Positions 38,335 through 46,201 of a DNA stretch of 64,000 bases are shown here, piece after piece. The DNA is from Roseovarius faecimaris (lineage in GTDB: Bacteria > Pseudomonadota > Alphaproteobacteria > Rhodobacterales > Rhodobacteraceae). Numbering within the stretch: the first letter of the stretch is position 1; each line of letters starts with the position of its first letter. The notes below the pieces were generated by a model, which saw only the letters and a list, made by a program, of their open reading frames with translations, was not told where the DNA came from and ran no database searches. A program made the translations under genes and the position numbers. The stretch lies in the NCBI RefSeq assembly GCF_009762325.1, contig NZ_CP034348.1, positions 3,664,501-3,728,500 on the forward strand, in the 5' to 3' direction.

Positions 38335-38778
38335 CTAGCCTTCAGGCGTCAGTTTCTGGCGCAGCTCCCTCAGTACGGGCAGCGTCGCACGCACCTTTGC
38401 ATCTCCCAGCTCCGCCACCGCTTCGGAAATCAGCGGAGTGATCGCCGCCAGCGCGGCATCCCGCGCCGCACGCCCGGCGGGGCTGATCGCCACCTTCTTG
38501 CGCCGGGCATCATCCCAATCGGGGCGGATATGCACGTAACCTGCCCATTCCAGCTTGGCCAGGGTGTTGGTCATGGCCCCGCGCGTGACGTTGAAATTTT
38601 TGGCAAGCTGCGCCGGGCTGCGCTCATCGGCGATCCGCGCCAGATGATTGAGCACCGAGAAATGCGAAATCTCCATCCCCTTGGGCAGCACTCTTCCCAG
38701 CCGGTTTCGGATCAGCTGTTCGTTCGAGAGAATCTCGCTGAAAAGTGAAACGGCAAGGCTGTTCGATGCGTCAGACAT
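38335..38778 (-). CDS. MarR-family transcriptional regulator
   Basis: A 147-residue winged-helix regulator. The DNA-binding part is at about 30-105 (SHFSVLNHLARIADERSPAQ, then RGAMTNTLAKLEWAGYV) with the wing Arg-rich segment RPDWDDARRKKVAIS. MarR proteins usually respond to small aromatic ligands, and nothing here shows which. The ATG at 38778 follows the nitrilase stop by one base, so it is likely co-transcribed with the nitrilase, grxC and perhaps comF upstream. Confidence 0.88.
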   Translation of the reverse strand: MSDASNSLAVSLFSEILSNEQLIRNRLGRVLPKGMEISHFSVLNHLARIADERSPAQLAKNFNVTRGAMTNTLAKLEWAGYVHIRPDWDDARRKKVAISPAGRAARDAALAAITPLISEAVAELGDAKVRATLPVLRELRQKLTPEG

Positions 38779-38779
38779 G

Positions 38780-39613
38780 TCACGGCCCGTCAAATGTCGT
38801 GTCGTTGGTCATGGCAGGGATGCGCGCGCGGGCAATCTCCACTTGGGTAAGGTCAAGCTCAATGGTAACGACCCCTTCCCCGGTCCCACCATTGGCCAAA
38901 ACGTCGCCCCACGGCGACACGGCCAGGCTATGGCCATAGGTCGTGCGCGGTTTGCCCGTCGTGGCCTGATGCGTTCCGGCCTGTGCCGGTGCCAGGATAT
39001 ACGCCCCCGTCTCGATCGCCCGGGCGCGCAGCATACTCTCCCAATGCGCCGCTCCGGTAACCGGGGAAAACGCCGACGGTACAGTGATCACCTGCGCGCC
39101 GCGCCGTGCCAATTGCCGGAAAAGATGCGGAAACCGCAGGTCATAACAGATCGTAAGGCCCACACTGGCAAAAGATGTGTCAGCCAACACCATCCTGTCC
39201 CCGGGCCTGTAGCCCGCCGACTCGCGATAACTTTCCGTCTCCGACACGGTGACATCGAACATATGGATCTTGTCATACCACGCCACAATCGCGCCATCCG
39301 GGGCGATCAGAAAAGAGCGGTTCGCAAAACGCCCGTCGGCATCCTGCGTCTTCAACGCCAGGGATCCGATCAGAAGCCAGATCCCATGCGCAGCCGCCTT
39401 CGCCCGCAAGGCCGCAAGGGTGATATCCTCCTCCTGCCGTTGCAGTACATCCTGCTGCCGGGCGCGGCTGGAGGACACGCAATTCGTCACCTCCGGGGTC
39501 AGAACAAAGCCCGCCCCCTGCCCCACCGCCGCATCAATCAACGCCTCGGTCCGGGGCAGGTTGGCCGCCGGATCGTCGCCGCTGTTGAGCTGAAGGAGGG
39601 CAGCGCGCATCAC
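38780..39613 (-). CDS. Carbon-nitrogen hydrolase (Nit1/NIT2-like, probable deaminated-glutathione amidase)
   Basis: Nitrilase-superfamily amidase of 277 residues. The catalytic triad is seen as Glu41 (LTPEVTN), Lys115 (YDKIHMFD) and Cys156 (LTICYDLRFP). The Lys and Cys contexts match the Nit1/Nit2 branch, which breaks down deaminated glutathione or omega-amides. The next gene upstream, 5 bases away, is glutaredoxin, which fits a glutathione-related role. The substrate is inferred. Confidence 0.88.
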   Translation of the reverse strand: MMRAALLQLNSGDDPAANLPRTEALIDAAVGQGAGFVLTPEVTNCVSSSRARQQDVLQRQEEDITLAALRAKAAAHGIWLLIGSLALKTQDADGRFANRSFLIAPDGAIVAWYDKIHMFDVTVSETESYRESAGYRPGDRMVLADTSFASVGLTICYDLRFPHLFRQLARRGAQVITVPSAFSPVTGAAHWESMLRARAIETGAYILAPAQAGTHQATTGKPRTTYGHSLAVSPWGDVLANGGTGEGVVTIELDLTQVEIARARIPAMTNDTTFDGP

Positions 39614-39618
39614 CGGGC

Positions 39619-39876
39619 TCAGGCGCTTAGAAGCGCATCAAGCTTGCCCGCCCGCTCCAGCGCATAGAGGTCGTCACACCCGCCCACATGCACGCCGCCG
39701 ATAAAGATCTGCGGCACGGTACGCCCGCCATTTGCGCGCTGAACCATCTCCGGCTTGCGCGCGGGATTGGCCAGCACGTCGATTTCGGTGAACGCTGCGC
39801 CCTTTTGGGTCAGCAGCCGCTTGGCCGCGCTGCAAAAGCCGCAAAGCGGAGACGTGTAGATGTCGATCTGTGGCAT
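39619..39876 (-). CDS. grxC: Glutaredoxin 3
   Basis: A small glutathione-dependent disulfide reductase of 85 residues. The active site is C12-G-F-C15 rather than the more common C-P-Y-C. The glutathione-binding segment RTVPQIFIGGVHVGGCDDL is intact. It lies 5 bases before the nitrilase gene and 32 bases after comF, all on the minus strand. Confidence 0.94.
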   Translation of the reverse strand: MPQIDIYTSPLCGFCSAAKRLLTQKGAAFTEIDVLANPARKPEMVQRANGGRTVPQIFIGGVHVGGCDDLYALERAGKLDALLSA

Positions 39877-39908
39877 AGGGGCCTCTTGAAAGAACGGTTT
39901 GCCCCTAT

Positions 39909-40643
39909 CTAGGCGTCCTTGGCCGCGCGCGCCAGTACCCCGATGAGGACCCGCCTTGCGCCTGCGTTCTGACAGGCCTGAACCGACGCCGACAAGGTGG
40001 CCCCGGAGGTCATGACATCGTCAATCACCAGGATCGTCCGCCCCTCGATCAGATGGGCGCGTTTCGGATGCACGCGGATCGCCTGATCAAGCTCCTGAAA
40101 ACGGTTGTCATGGGTCAGCCCGCCCAGGCTTTGCGTCGGCTTCGTGCGGATCAGAAGATCGGGGCAAACCGGCTGATCCAGCTGTTTTCCGACAGCCTGC
40201 GCCAAAAGGGCCGATTGATTGTAGGTGCGTTTGAGAAGGCGCATCCAGTGCAAGGGCACCGGCGCGACAAGCACCTCGCCACCTGCCATCATGGGCCGCA
40301 CCGCAGCAGCCAGCCATTGCGCGCAGGGGCGCAGAACCTCCTGCCGGTCACCATGCTTTAGCGCCAGGATCAGCTTGCGGCCGTTGTCACGATACAACAT
40401 TGCCGCGCGCCCCTGCGCCCAGGGACGCGCCACGCGCATACAATCGTCGCAATGGACCGCCTCGCCACCGCCCTCCCCCGGAAGAGGCGCGCCGCACAGG
40501 TCGCAGACAAGCCCCGCAATCAGCGGCGTGTCACGCCAGCAGGGGCCGCAGAGCGCGAAATCGCTCTCTACCTGCTCGCCGCAGATCGTGCAGCGCGGCG
40601 GATAAATCAGGCGCAACGCGGTTTGAACCCCCGGCACCTTCAC
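39909..40643 (-). CDS. ComF-family phosphoribosyltransferase-like protein
   Basis: A 244-residue protein of the ComF family. The N-terminal zinc ribbon has CxxC pairs (PPRCTICG, CGPCW, CDLCG, CDDC). The C-terminal phosphoribosyltransferase motif ILVIDDVMTSGAT is intact. ComF proteins are linked to DNA uptake and repair, though their enzyme activity is unknown. A GTG at 40641-40643 is chosen; the longer open frame to 40745 reads into the divergent gene. The start is only 15 bases from the start of the divergent methyltransferase-like gene. Confidence 0.85.
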   Translation of the reverse strand: MKVPGVQTALRLIYPPRCTICGEQVESDFALCGPCWRDTPLIAGLVCDLCGAPLPGEGGGEAVHCDDCMRVARPWAQGRAAMLYRDNGRKLILALKHGDRQEVLRPCAQWLAAAVRPMMAGGEVLVAPVPLHWMRLLKRTYNQSALLAQAVGKQLDQPVCPDLLIRTKPTQSLGGLTHDNRFQELDQAIRVHPKRAHLIEGRTILVIDDVMTSGATLSASVQACQNAGARRVLIGVLARAAKDA

Positions 40644-40658
40644 ACTATTGTCTCGCCC

Positions 40659-41480
40659 ATGACAGAGCCCCTGATTGACCGCGATGCCCTCGCCCTTCAC
40701 CGCCGCCGTGCCGCCCGGAGTGACGCCCCGGCGACATTCCTGCACGAGCAGGCGATGGACGAGATCAAGGATCGGCTCTCAATGGTTAACAAATCCTTTA
40801 TGAAGCCCGCCGTGATCAGCGGCCTGCCTGCTGTCTGGTCCGACATGATCCCGGGATCGCGGCACATCGCGGATGAGGACTTGCTCGACCTTGAGGAGCA
40901 GGGTCAGGACCTGATCATTCACGCGCTGTCTCTGCACTGGGCCAATGATCCGCTGGGCCAGCTGATCCAGTGCCGCCGCGCGCTTGGCCCCGATGGTCTG
41001 TTTCTGGCCGCCTTGTTCGGCGGCACCACCCTGCATGAACTGCGCACCGCCTTCGCACAGGCCGAATCGGATCTATATGGCGGGCTCTCGCCCCGGATTG
41101 TCCCGATGGCCGAAATCCGCGACCTTGGCGGGCTTTTGCAACGCGCGGGCTTTGCTTTGCCGGTGGCCGACAGCGTACCATTCACCGTCAGCTATGAAAC
41201 GCCGCTGCATCTGATGCGCGATCTGCGCGCCATGGGAGAGGTCAACGCACTCACCGCCCGGGCCCGCCGCCCGATGCGCCGCGCCCTTCTGATGCGGGCC
41301 TGCGAGATCTACGCCGAGAGTTTCGGCACAGCCGATGGCCGCATCCCCGCCACCTTCGATATCGTCTTTCTGACGGGCTGGGCGCCTGCCCCCGACCAGC
41401 CGCAACCGCTCCGCCCGGGCAGCGCAACGACCCGCCTTGCCGATGCGCTCAATACCAAAGAAACACCGCTCAAAGATTGA
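40659..41480 (+). CDS. Methyltransferase-like protein of the NDUFAF5/BioC group, with degenerate motif I
   Basis: A 273-residue protein related to class I methyltransferases. The post-I region DLIIHALSLHWANDPLGQL and CRRALGPDGLFLAALFGG match the NDUFAF5 (complex I assembly) group, and PRIVPMAEIRDLGGLLQRAG is also typical. The Gly-rich SAM-binding motif I expected near residue 45 is not seen; the stretch MKPAVISGLPAVWS stands there instead. It may have lost SAM binding or use another contact. It lies 56 bases before hemH on the same strand. Confidence 0.75.
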   Translation: MTEPLIDRDALALHRRRAARSDAPATFLHEQAMDEIKDRLSMVNKSFMKPAVISGLPAVWSDMIPGSRHIADEDLLDLEEQGQDLIIHALSLHWANDPLGQLIQCRRALGPDGLFLAALFGGTTLHELRTAFAQAESDLYGGLSPRIVPMAEIRDLGGLLQRAGFALPVADSVPFTVSYETPLHLMRDLRAMGEVNALTARARRPMRRALLMRACEIYAESFGTADGRIPATFDIVFLTGWAPAPDQPQPLRPGSATTRLADALNTKETPLKD

Positions 41481-41536
41481 CGGCGCGGCAACAACCGTTA
41501 TGTCACACCGCAACCCGCCAGGAAGGATTGCCACCG

Positions 41537-42598
41537 ATGTTTGACGATACCCCAGCCAAACGCCCCGAGCATGCCGCCGCCGATCACCCGGCAGTGCCTG
41601 CCGCCAAGACCGGTATCCTTCTGGCCAATCTCGGCACGCCCGACGCGACCGATTACTGGTCGATGCGCCGCTATCTCAACGAGTTTCTCTCGGATCGGCG
41701 GGTGATCGACCTGCCCCGCTGGAAATGGCAGCCGATCCTGCAACTGATCATTCTGTCCAAACGCCCCTTCAGCAGCGGCGAGGCGTATCGGTCAATCTGG
41801 AACGAGGACAAGAACGAAAGCCCTCTGATGACGATCACCCGCGATCAGACCGCCGCCATCTCTGCGGAAATGCAGGCGCGTTATGGCGATCAGGTGATGG
41901 TTGATTTCTGCATGCGCTATGGCAATCCCTCCACGCTCTCCAAAGTCAGCGCGATGGTCGAGGCCGGATGCCGCCGCATCCTCTTTTTCCCGCTTTATCC
42001 GCATTATGCCGGGGCCACATCCGCCACCGCGAATGACCAGTTCTTTCGCGCGCTGATGGAGCAGACCTGGCAACCCATCGCCCGTGTGGTCGAGCCTTAC
42101 TTCGAACATCCGCTCTATATAGACGCGCTCGCCGCCTCGATCGAGGAGGCCTATGCCAAGGCCGAGCAAAAGCCCGAGAAACTGGTGGTGTCCTATCACG
42201 GCATGCCGCAGCGCTATCTGATGCAGGGCGATCCGTATCACTGCCAATGCCAGAAAAACACGCGCCTCCTGCGCGAGCGGCTCGGCTGGAGCGAGGATCA
42301 GATCGGCACGACGTTCCAATCCGTCTTTGGCAGCGAGGAATGGCTGCGGCCCTATACCGTGGAAGAGGTCGCCCGTCTGGCCCGTGAAGAAGGCAAGAAA
42401 CGCATCGCGGTGATCGCACCGGCCTTCTCGGCCGATTGCATCGAAACGCTTGAAGAAATCAACGAAGAGATTCGCGAGAGTTTCGAGGAGGCGGGCGGCG
42501 AGGACTTCACCTATATCCCCTGCCTCAACGACCAGCCCGCGCATATCAAGGCGCTCAGCGCCATAATTCAGGACAATCTCAAGGGCTGGCTCGACTGA
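41537..42598 (+). CDS. hemH: Ferrochelatase
   Basis: Inserts Fe(II) into protoporphyrin IX, the last step of haem synthesis. Motifs ILLANLGTPDA, FFPLYPHYAGATSA, SYHGMPQRYL (with the catalytic His) and FQSVFGSEEWLRPYTVE are all present. The 353 residues are normal. ATG 41537 is preceded by an AGGAAGGA site. A bidirectional terminator follows. Many ferrochelatases carry a C-terminal Fe-S cluster; no C-terminal cysteine set is seen here, although CQCQ occurs internally. Confidence 0.97.
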   Translation: MFDDTPAKRPEHAAADHPAVPAAKTGILLANLGTPDATDYWSMRRYLNEFLSDRRVIDLPRWKWQPILQLIILSKRPFSSGEAYRSIWNEDKNESPLMTITRDQTAAISAEMQARYGDQVMVDFCMRYGNPSTLSKVSAMVEAGCRRILFFPLYPHYAGATSATANDQFFRALMEQTWQPIARVVEPYFEHPLYIDALAASIEEAYAKAEQKPEKLVVSYHGMPQRYLMQGDPYHCQCQKNTRLLRERLGWSEDQIGTTFQSVFGSEEWLRPYTVEEVARLAREEGKKRIAVIAPAFSADCIETLEEINEEIRESFEEAGGEDFTYIPCLNDQPAHIKALSAIIQDNLKGWLD

Positions 42599-42604
42599 TC
42601 ACCC

Positions 42605-42640
42605 AAGAAAAAAGGCAGCGCGTGATGCGCTGCCTTCTTC
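42605..42640. terminator. Bidirectional terminator between hemH and the 62-residue membrane peptide gene
   Basis: AAGGCAGCGC (42612-42621) and GCGCTGCCTT (42627-42636) form a perfect 10-bp stem with a 5-base loop. T-rich flanks on both strands (TTCTTC on plus, TTTTTTC on minus) make it usable in both directions. Confidence 0.92.
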
Positions 42641-42662
42641 GATCTTTACGGTGCAAACCGGC

Positions 42663-42851
42663 TTAGTCGGCAGCAACTGCGGCAGCGACCAGTGCCAGCA
42701 GAACCAGCGGGATCCAGATACCGGCAGCAGACGAGCTGGCTGCGGTTTCTTCAACGATCACGGGCGGCTCCATGACCGGCTCTTCCATGGTGCCAGCGGA
42801 TGCGGTGGTTGCGGCGGCGGCCAGAGCGGCAGCGAGAACGAGTTTCTTCAT
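42663..42851 (-). CDS. Small exported membrane peptide, 62 residues
   Basis: A short gene with a strong GGAGGAT site before the ATG. The first 20 residues are a signal peptide (MKKLVLAAALAAAATTASAG). A short Glu/Pro linker with three M/E-E-P repeats follows (EEPVMEPPVIVEE). The last 20 residues form a membrane helix (GIWIPLVLLALVAAAVAAD). Similar peptides are common in Rhodobacteraceae, and their function is unknown to me. It is convergent with hemH and shares its terminator. Confidence 0.75.
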   Translation of the reverse strand: MKKLVLAAALAAAATTASAGTMEEPVMEPPVIVEETAASSSAAGIWIPLVLLALVAAAVAAD

Positions 42852-42986
42852 GTTATCCTCCAGATGAAGCGCCACCATGTTACCCACGGCGGACGCCGAG
42901 ATATTCTCGTAACTTTGAATAATCAGCAATTTAACGGAATTGCAAACCCCTCCTGAGCATTGATCTGCTCATCGCGGAACTGCCCG

Positions 42987-43586
42987 TCAAATAAGCAACA
43001 CCTGAGTCCCGACCCGCGCCATGCCGAAAAGTTCGGCGATATGCTCGTTGTAAAGGCCGATGCAGCCATTGGACGAACGCCGCCCGATTTTGCGCGTGTC
43101 ATGGGTTCCGTGGATACGATAGTAGGTCCAGCTCAGATAAAGCGCATGTGTTCCCAAGGGGTTATCCGGTCCAGGGCCGATATATTCGGGCCAGTCGGGA
43201 TTGCGTTCAAGCATCGACGGCGTCGGGCGCCAGCTCGGCCCCTCGACTTTGCGGACCACCTGGGTGCGGCCGCGGCGGGTCAGTTCTTCGGTCAGCGGAA
43301 CGCTGGACGGGTAAAGCCAGTACTGACCGGCATCATTCCAGAAATGCAGCGCCCGCGAATCGATATCGACGAGAATCGCCCCGCCATTGAGATTCGAGAA
43401 ATAAGGCTGCCAGTCCAGTCGGCGGAAACTCGAGATATTCCGGCGGACGGTCTCGGTCACTTCGGCTTCGATCTCGGTTGTGGCCGCGCTGTTCACGTCC
43501 TGTGCAAACGCCGGCAAACCGATGGTCGCGGCGGACCCTGCCAGAAATGTCCGGCGTTTCATCTTAAAATCGGAACTAAAGGCCAT
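42987..43586 (-). CDS. Tat-exported L,D-transpeptidase (YkuD family)
   Basis: A 199-residue enzyme expected to form 3-3 cross-links in peptidoglycan or attach proteins to it. The start KRRTFLAG is a twin-arginine signal (residues 10-17). The YkuD domain covers about 60-199; catalytic His159 (IHGTHD) and Cys175 (SNGCIGL) are intact. ATG 43586 has AGGAG 7 bases upstream; further upstream frame is unlikely. A promoter lies about 40 bases upstream. Confidence 0.92.
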   Translation of the reverse strand: MAFSSDFKMKRRTFLAGSAATIGLPAFAQDVNSAATTEIEAEVTETVRRNISSFRRLDWQPYFSNLNGGAILVDIDSRALHFWNDAGQYWLYPSSVPLTEELTRRGRTQVVRKVEGPSWRPTPSMLERNPDWPEYIGPGPDNPLGTHALYLSWTYYRIHGTHDTRKIGRRSSNGCIGLYNEHIAELFGMARVGTQVLLI

Positions 43587-43624
43587 TCTGCAACTCCTGC
43601 TGCCTCGAAAATCGTGTCGCGCGT

Positions 43625-43653
43625 AATATATGGCGCGAAAGACGCAGTCGCAA
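43625..43653 (-). promoter_or_regulatory. Promoter of the L,D-transpeptidase gene
   Basis: On the minus strand TTGCGA (43648-43653) and TATATT (43625-43630) are separated by 17 bases. The predicted leader is about 32 bases. Confidence 0.68.
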
Positions 43654-43756
43654 TTCAAACCGGCGTTATTTGGCAAAACTGCGCCCATGCGGGTTTGAAA
43701 GACATTCAAAGGCGATGTAAAGCGGGTTCGAAGATGATTTCGGGTGAGGCACGATA

Positions 43757-44266
43757 ATGGTGCGTATTTTTGGTTTTTTGCTTGTGGCTTTGATGGGCCT
43801 TTCGGCCTGTGAAGCGCCCACGCCTCAGCTTGGCACGGATGGCAAACCTCTACCGACAGTTTACCGCATCCGGGCGGGTGACGAAGCCAAGATCCAGTTC
43901 CGCATGCTCGATTCGGTGAATTCGCTGCGTCAGGCCGCCGGTCTTGCCCCGGTTGCCTACGATTCGCTGCTCAACGCCGCGGCTGCCACTCATGCACGCG
44001 ACATGTCGATCCAGAACCGTCCCTGGCATTTCGGCTCCGACGGCTCTTCCCCGATCGACCGGGTACGCCGCGTGGGATACACGGGCGACCTTGTTGGGGA
44101 AAACATCTCGGAAACCTACGAGACCGAGCTTGAGACCCTGGCCGCCTGGATGGATCAGGCCGACACGCGCCGGGTGATCCTGTCGGGCGACGCCCGCAAG
44201 ATGGGATTTGCCTGGACACAGGAAGCAAATGGCAAACTGTGGTGGGCGCTGGTGATGGGAAGCTGA
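43757..44266 (+). CDS. CAP-domain lipoprotein
   Basis: A 169-residue CAP (SCP/PR1) protein. The first 18 residues are a lipoprotein signal with lipobox LSAC, so the mature protein starts at Cys18. The CAP domain follows with NSLRQAAGLAPVAYDSLL, THARDMS and VGENIS. Two L,D-transpeptidase genes flank it, and all three point to the cell wall. The role of bacterial CAP proteins is poorly known. It ends 25 bases before the convergent transpeptidase gene. Confidence 0.88.
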   Translation: MVRIFGFLLVALMGLSACEAPTPQLGTDGKPLPTVYRIRAGDEAKIQFRMLDSVNSLRQAAGLAPVAYDSLLNAAAATHARDMSIQNRPWHFGSDGSSPIDRVRRVGYTGDLVGENISETYETELETLAAWMDQADTRRVILSGDARKMGFAWTQEANGKLWWALVMGS

Positions 44267-44291
44267 TCCCGGTCAGACCCTTCAGGTATGA

Positions 44292-44825
44292 TCAGGGGTA
44301 AATGGTCACGTAAGTGCCATCCTTGACCATCGCATAGATCTCTTCCATCTGCCGGTTCGTCACCGAGATACAGCCCGCGGTCCAGTCCCTGCCCTTGGGC
44401 CGTTTCTTATTCGGCTTGCCGTGAATAAAGATGTCGCCACCAGGGTCCTTGCCATGCGCCTTGGCAAACGCCACGTCCTGCGCATTGGGATAGGAAATGC
44501 CGAGCGACAGATAAAAGTCGCTTTCCGGGTTCCGCCGGTCAATCCGATAGGTGCCTTCCGGTGTCTTTCCGTCGCCCTTGAACTGCTTGTGCCCTTCGGG
44601 TTGGAATCCAAGATGAATCCGATACTTTTTGAGCACCTTGTCCCCGCTCATAAGCCACATCTTCCGCTTCTTCTTTGCGATGACAATATCGGTCACCTCC
44701 GGTCCGCTATAGGCCCGGAACCGCGGCCTGCTATGCGAGGTTTCCGCGATCGCGATTGAAGGAGAAGACGCCCCGGCCAATCCGGCCAGCGTGATCAAAA
44801 GAGCCGATCGTCTGCTGTAGCGCAT
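44292..44825 (-). CDS. Second Tat-type L,D-transpeptidase (YkuD family)
   Basis: A 177-residue YkuD enzyme. The N-terminus YSRRSALLITLAGLAGA is a Tat-like signal. The catalytic residues are His135 (IFIHGKP) and Cys152 (TAGCISV). It is only distantly similar to the enzyme at 42987-43586, so the two may have different jobs (cross-linking versus protein attachment). ATG 44825 is chosen; the frame continues upstream to 44939 without a better site. Confidence 0.88.
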   Translation of the reverse strand: MRYSRRSALLITLAGLAGASSPSIAIAETSHSRPRFRAYSGPEVTDIVIAKKKRKMWLMSGDKVLKKYRIHLGFQPEGHKQFKGDGKTPEGTYRIDRRNPESDFYLSLGISYPNAQDVAFAKAHGKDPGGDIFIHGKPNKKRPKGRDWTAGCISVTNRQMEEIYAMVKDGTYVTIYP

Positions 44826-44974
44826 GAGTTTGTCCCGTATTCCGCCTGTGATACTTGCCTCAGCCGTCTCTGTCCCGGCCGGGGCGCATCTGACGCGCGC
44901 CCTTTGACCTTCGCGAAACGCATTGGCGATCCCATACACCAGAATAGCTTAAAAATGGTAGCGTTTTTGCAGGC

Positions 44975-46201
44975 TCAGGTGGATCTGAGCTGAAACTTTG
45001 ACACGATTTCCACATGTGCGGACCATTTGAACTGATCCACGACGCGCAAAGCGGTCATTTCATAGCCATTTTGCACCAGATGCGCCGCGTCCCGGGCAAA
45101 GCTCACCGGATTGCAGGAGACATAGGCCACCACCGGAATTTGGGCCTGAGCAAGCTCGGCAACCTGTGCTTCTGCCCCGGCGCGTGGCGGGTCGAGCACC
45201 GCCGCATCAAACGAGGACAGCTCATCCGGCATGAGCGGTCTGCGAAACAGATCGCGCGCCTCATGACTGACCAGCCGCAGCCCATCCGCCTTCCGCCAGG
45301 CCTGATCGAGCGCGCGCATCATCGCCGCGTCCCCTTCCACCGCATGCACCTCATGGGCAAAGGCCAGATCGAGCGCGAAGGTGCCGCAGCCGGCAAAAAG
45401 GTCAACCACGCGTTTGGCCCCGGCGACATGCGCCCGCACATCCGCCTGCAAGGCCGCCTGACCATCCATCGTCGCCTGCAGAAAAGCGCCCGGCGGCGGC
45501 GTTACCCTTGCCCGCCCAAAGATCTGCTCTGGCGGGCGGCGGGTGACAATCGGCTCATCGTCCCAGGTCAGCCGCGCAAGATCGAACTTCTCGGCCAGCG
45601 CCGCCAGTTCTATGCGCATCTGCGGCTCAAGCGGCTTGCCGACACTGGCCAGAACATCAACCCCCTGCGCGCTGAGCGTCAGCATGACCGACAAGGCATG
45701 TTTGCGGCTTGCGCCCAGACGCGCCAGCGCCGCGGCCGCGGGAAAAGCGGCCATCAGATCGGGGTGCAGAAGCTGACAATCGGGCGTCTCGACGATCACG
45801 TCAGAGGCGGGGGCGTGAAATCCCACCATCGCCCCCTTCTTGGTGCGCCTGGCCTTCACCACCGCGCGCCGCCTGGACTGCGCCGGAGAGACATGCATCG
45901 GCAGAAATGACCCGCTGAGGCCATGCGCCTGCAACGCCTGATGCACGATCCCGGTCTTCCACTCCGCCAGGAACGGGGCGGACGCATGTTGCAGCTTGCA
46001 TCCGCCACAGGCCGGGAAATGGCGGCATGCCGGTTTCACCCGGTCGGGTGAGGGTGTGAGGATTTTCACGTCGCGCAGCGTCTGCCCGTCTGCAACCCCG
46101 CTCACCTCTTCACCGGGCAGAGTGTAGGGCGCAAAGAGCGGCCCCTCGGCCACCCCGTCGCCCTGATGCCCAAGGCGCGCAATGATCCGGGTCCCGCTCA
46201 T
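44975..46201 (-). CDS. RlmD/TrmA-family RNA (uracil-C5) methyltransferase
   Basis: A 408-residue SAM-dependent methyltransferase of the TrmA/RumA group, which methylates a uracil in rRNA or tRNA. The N-terminal TRAM-like part is followed by an Fe-S cluster motif with Cys59, Cys65 and Cys68 (CRHFPACGGCK). The SAM motif LFAGCGTFALDLA and the catalytic Cys in YVSCNPVSFARD are intact. The target position cannot be told. It overlaps the downstream end of the CCA-enzyme gene by 4 bases. Confidence 0.88.
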   Translation of the reverse strand: MSGTRIIARLGHQGDGVAEGPLFAPYTLPGEEVSGVADGQTLRDVKILTPSPDRVKPACRHFPACGGCKLQHASAPFLAEWKTGIVHQALQAHGLSGSFLPMHVSPAQSRRRAVVKARRTKKGAMVGFHAPASDVIVETPDCQLLHPDLMAAFPAAAALARLGASRKHALSVMLTLSAQGVDVLASVGKPLEPQMRIELAALAEKFDLARLTWDDEPIVTRRPPEQIFGRARVTPPPGAFLQATMDGQAALQADVRAHVAGAKRVVDLFAGCGTFALDLAFAHEVHAVEGDAAMMRALDQAWRKADGLRLVSHEARDLFRRPLMPDELSSFDAAVLDPPRAGAEAQVAELAQAQIPVVAYVSCNPVSFARDAAHLVQNGYEMTALRVVDQFKWSAHVEIVSKFQLRST

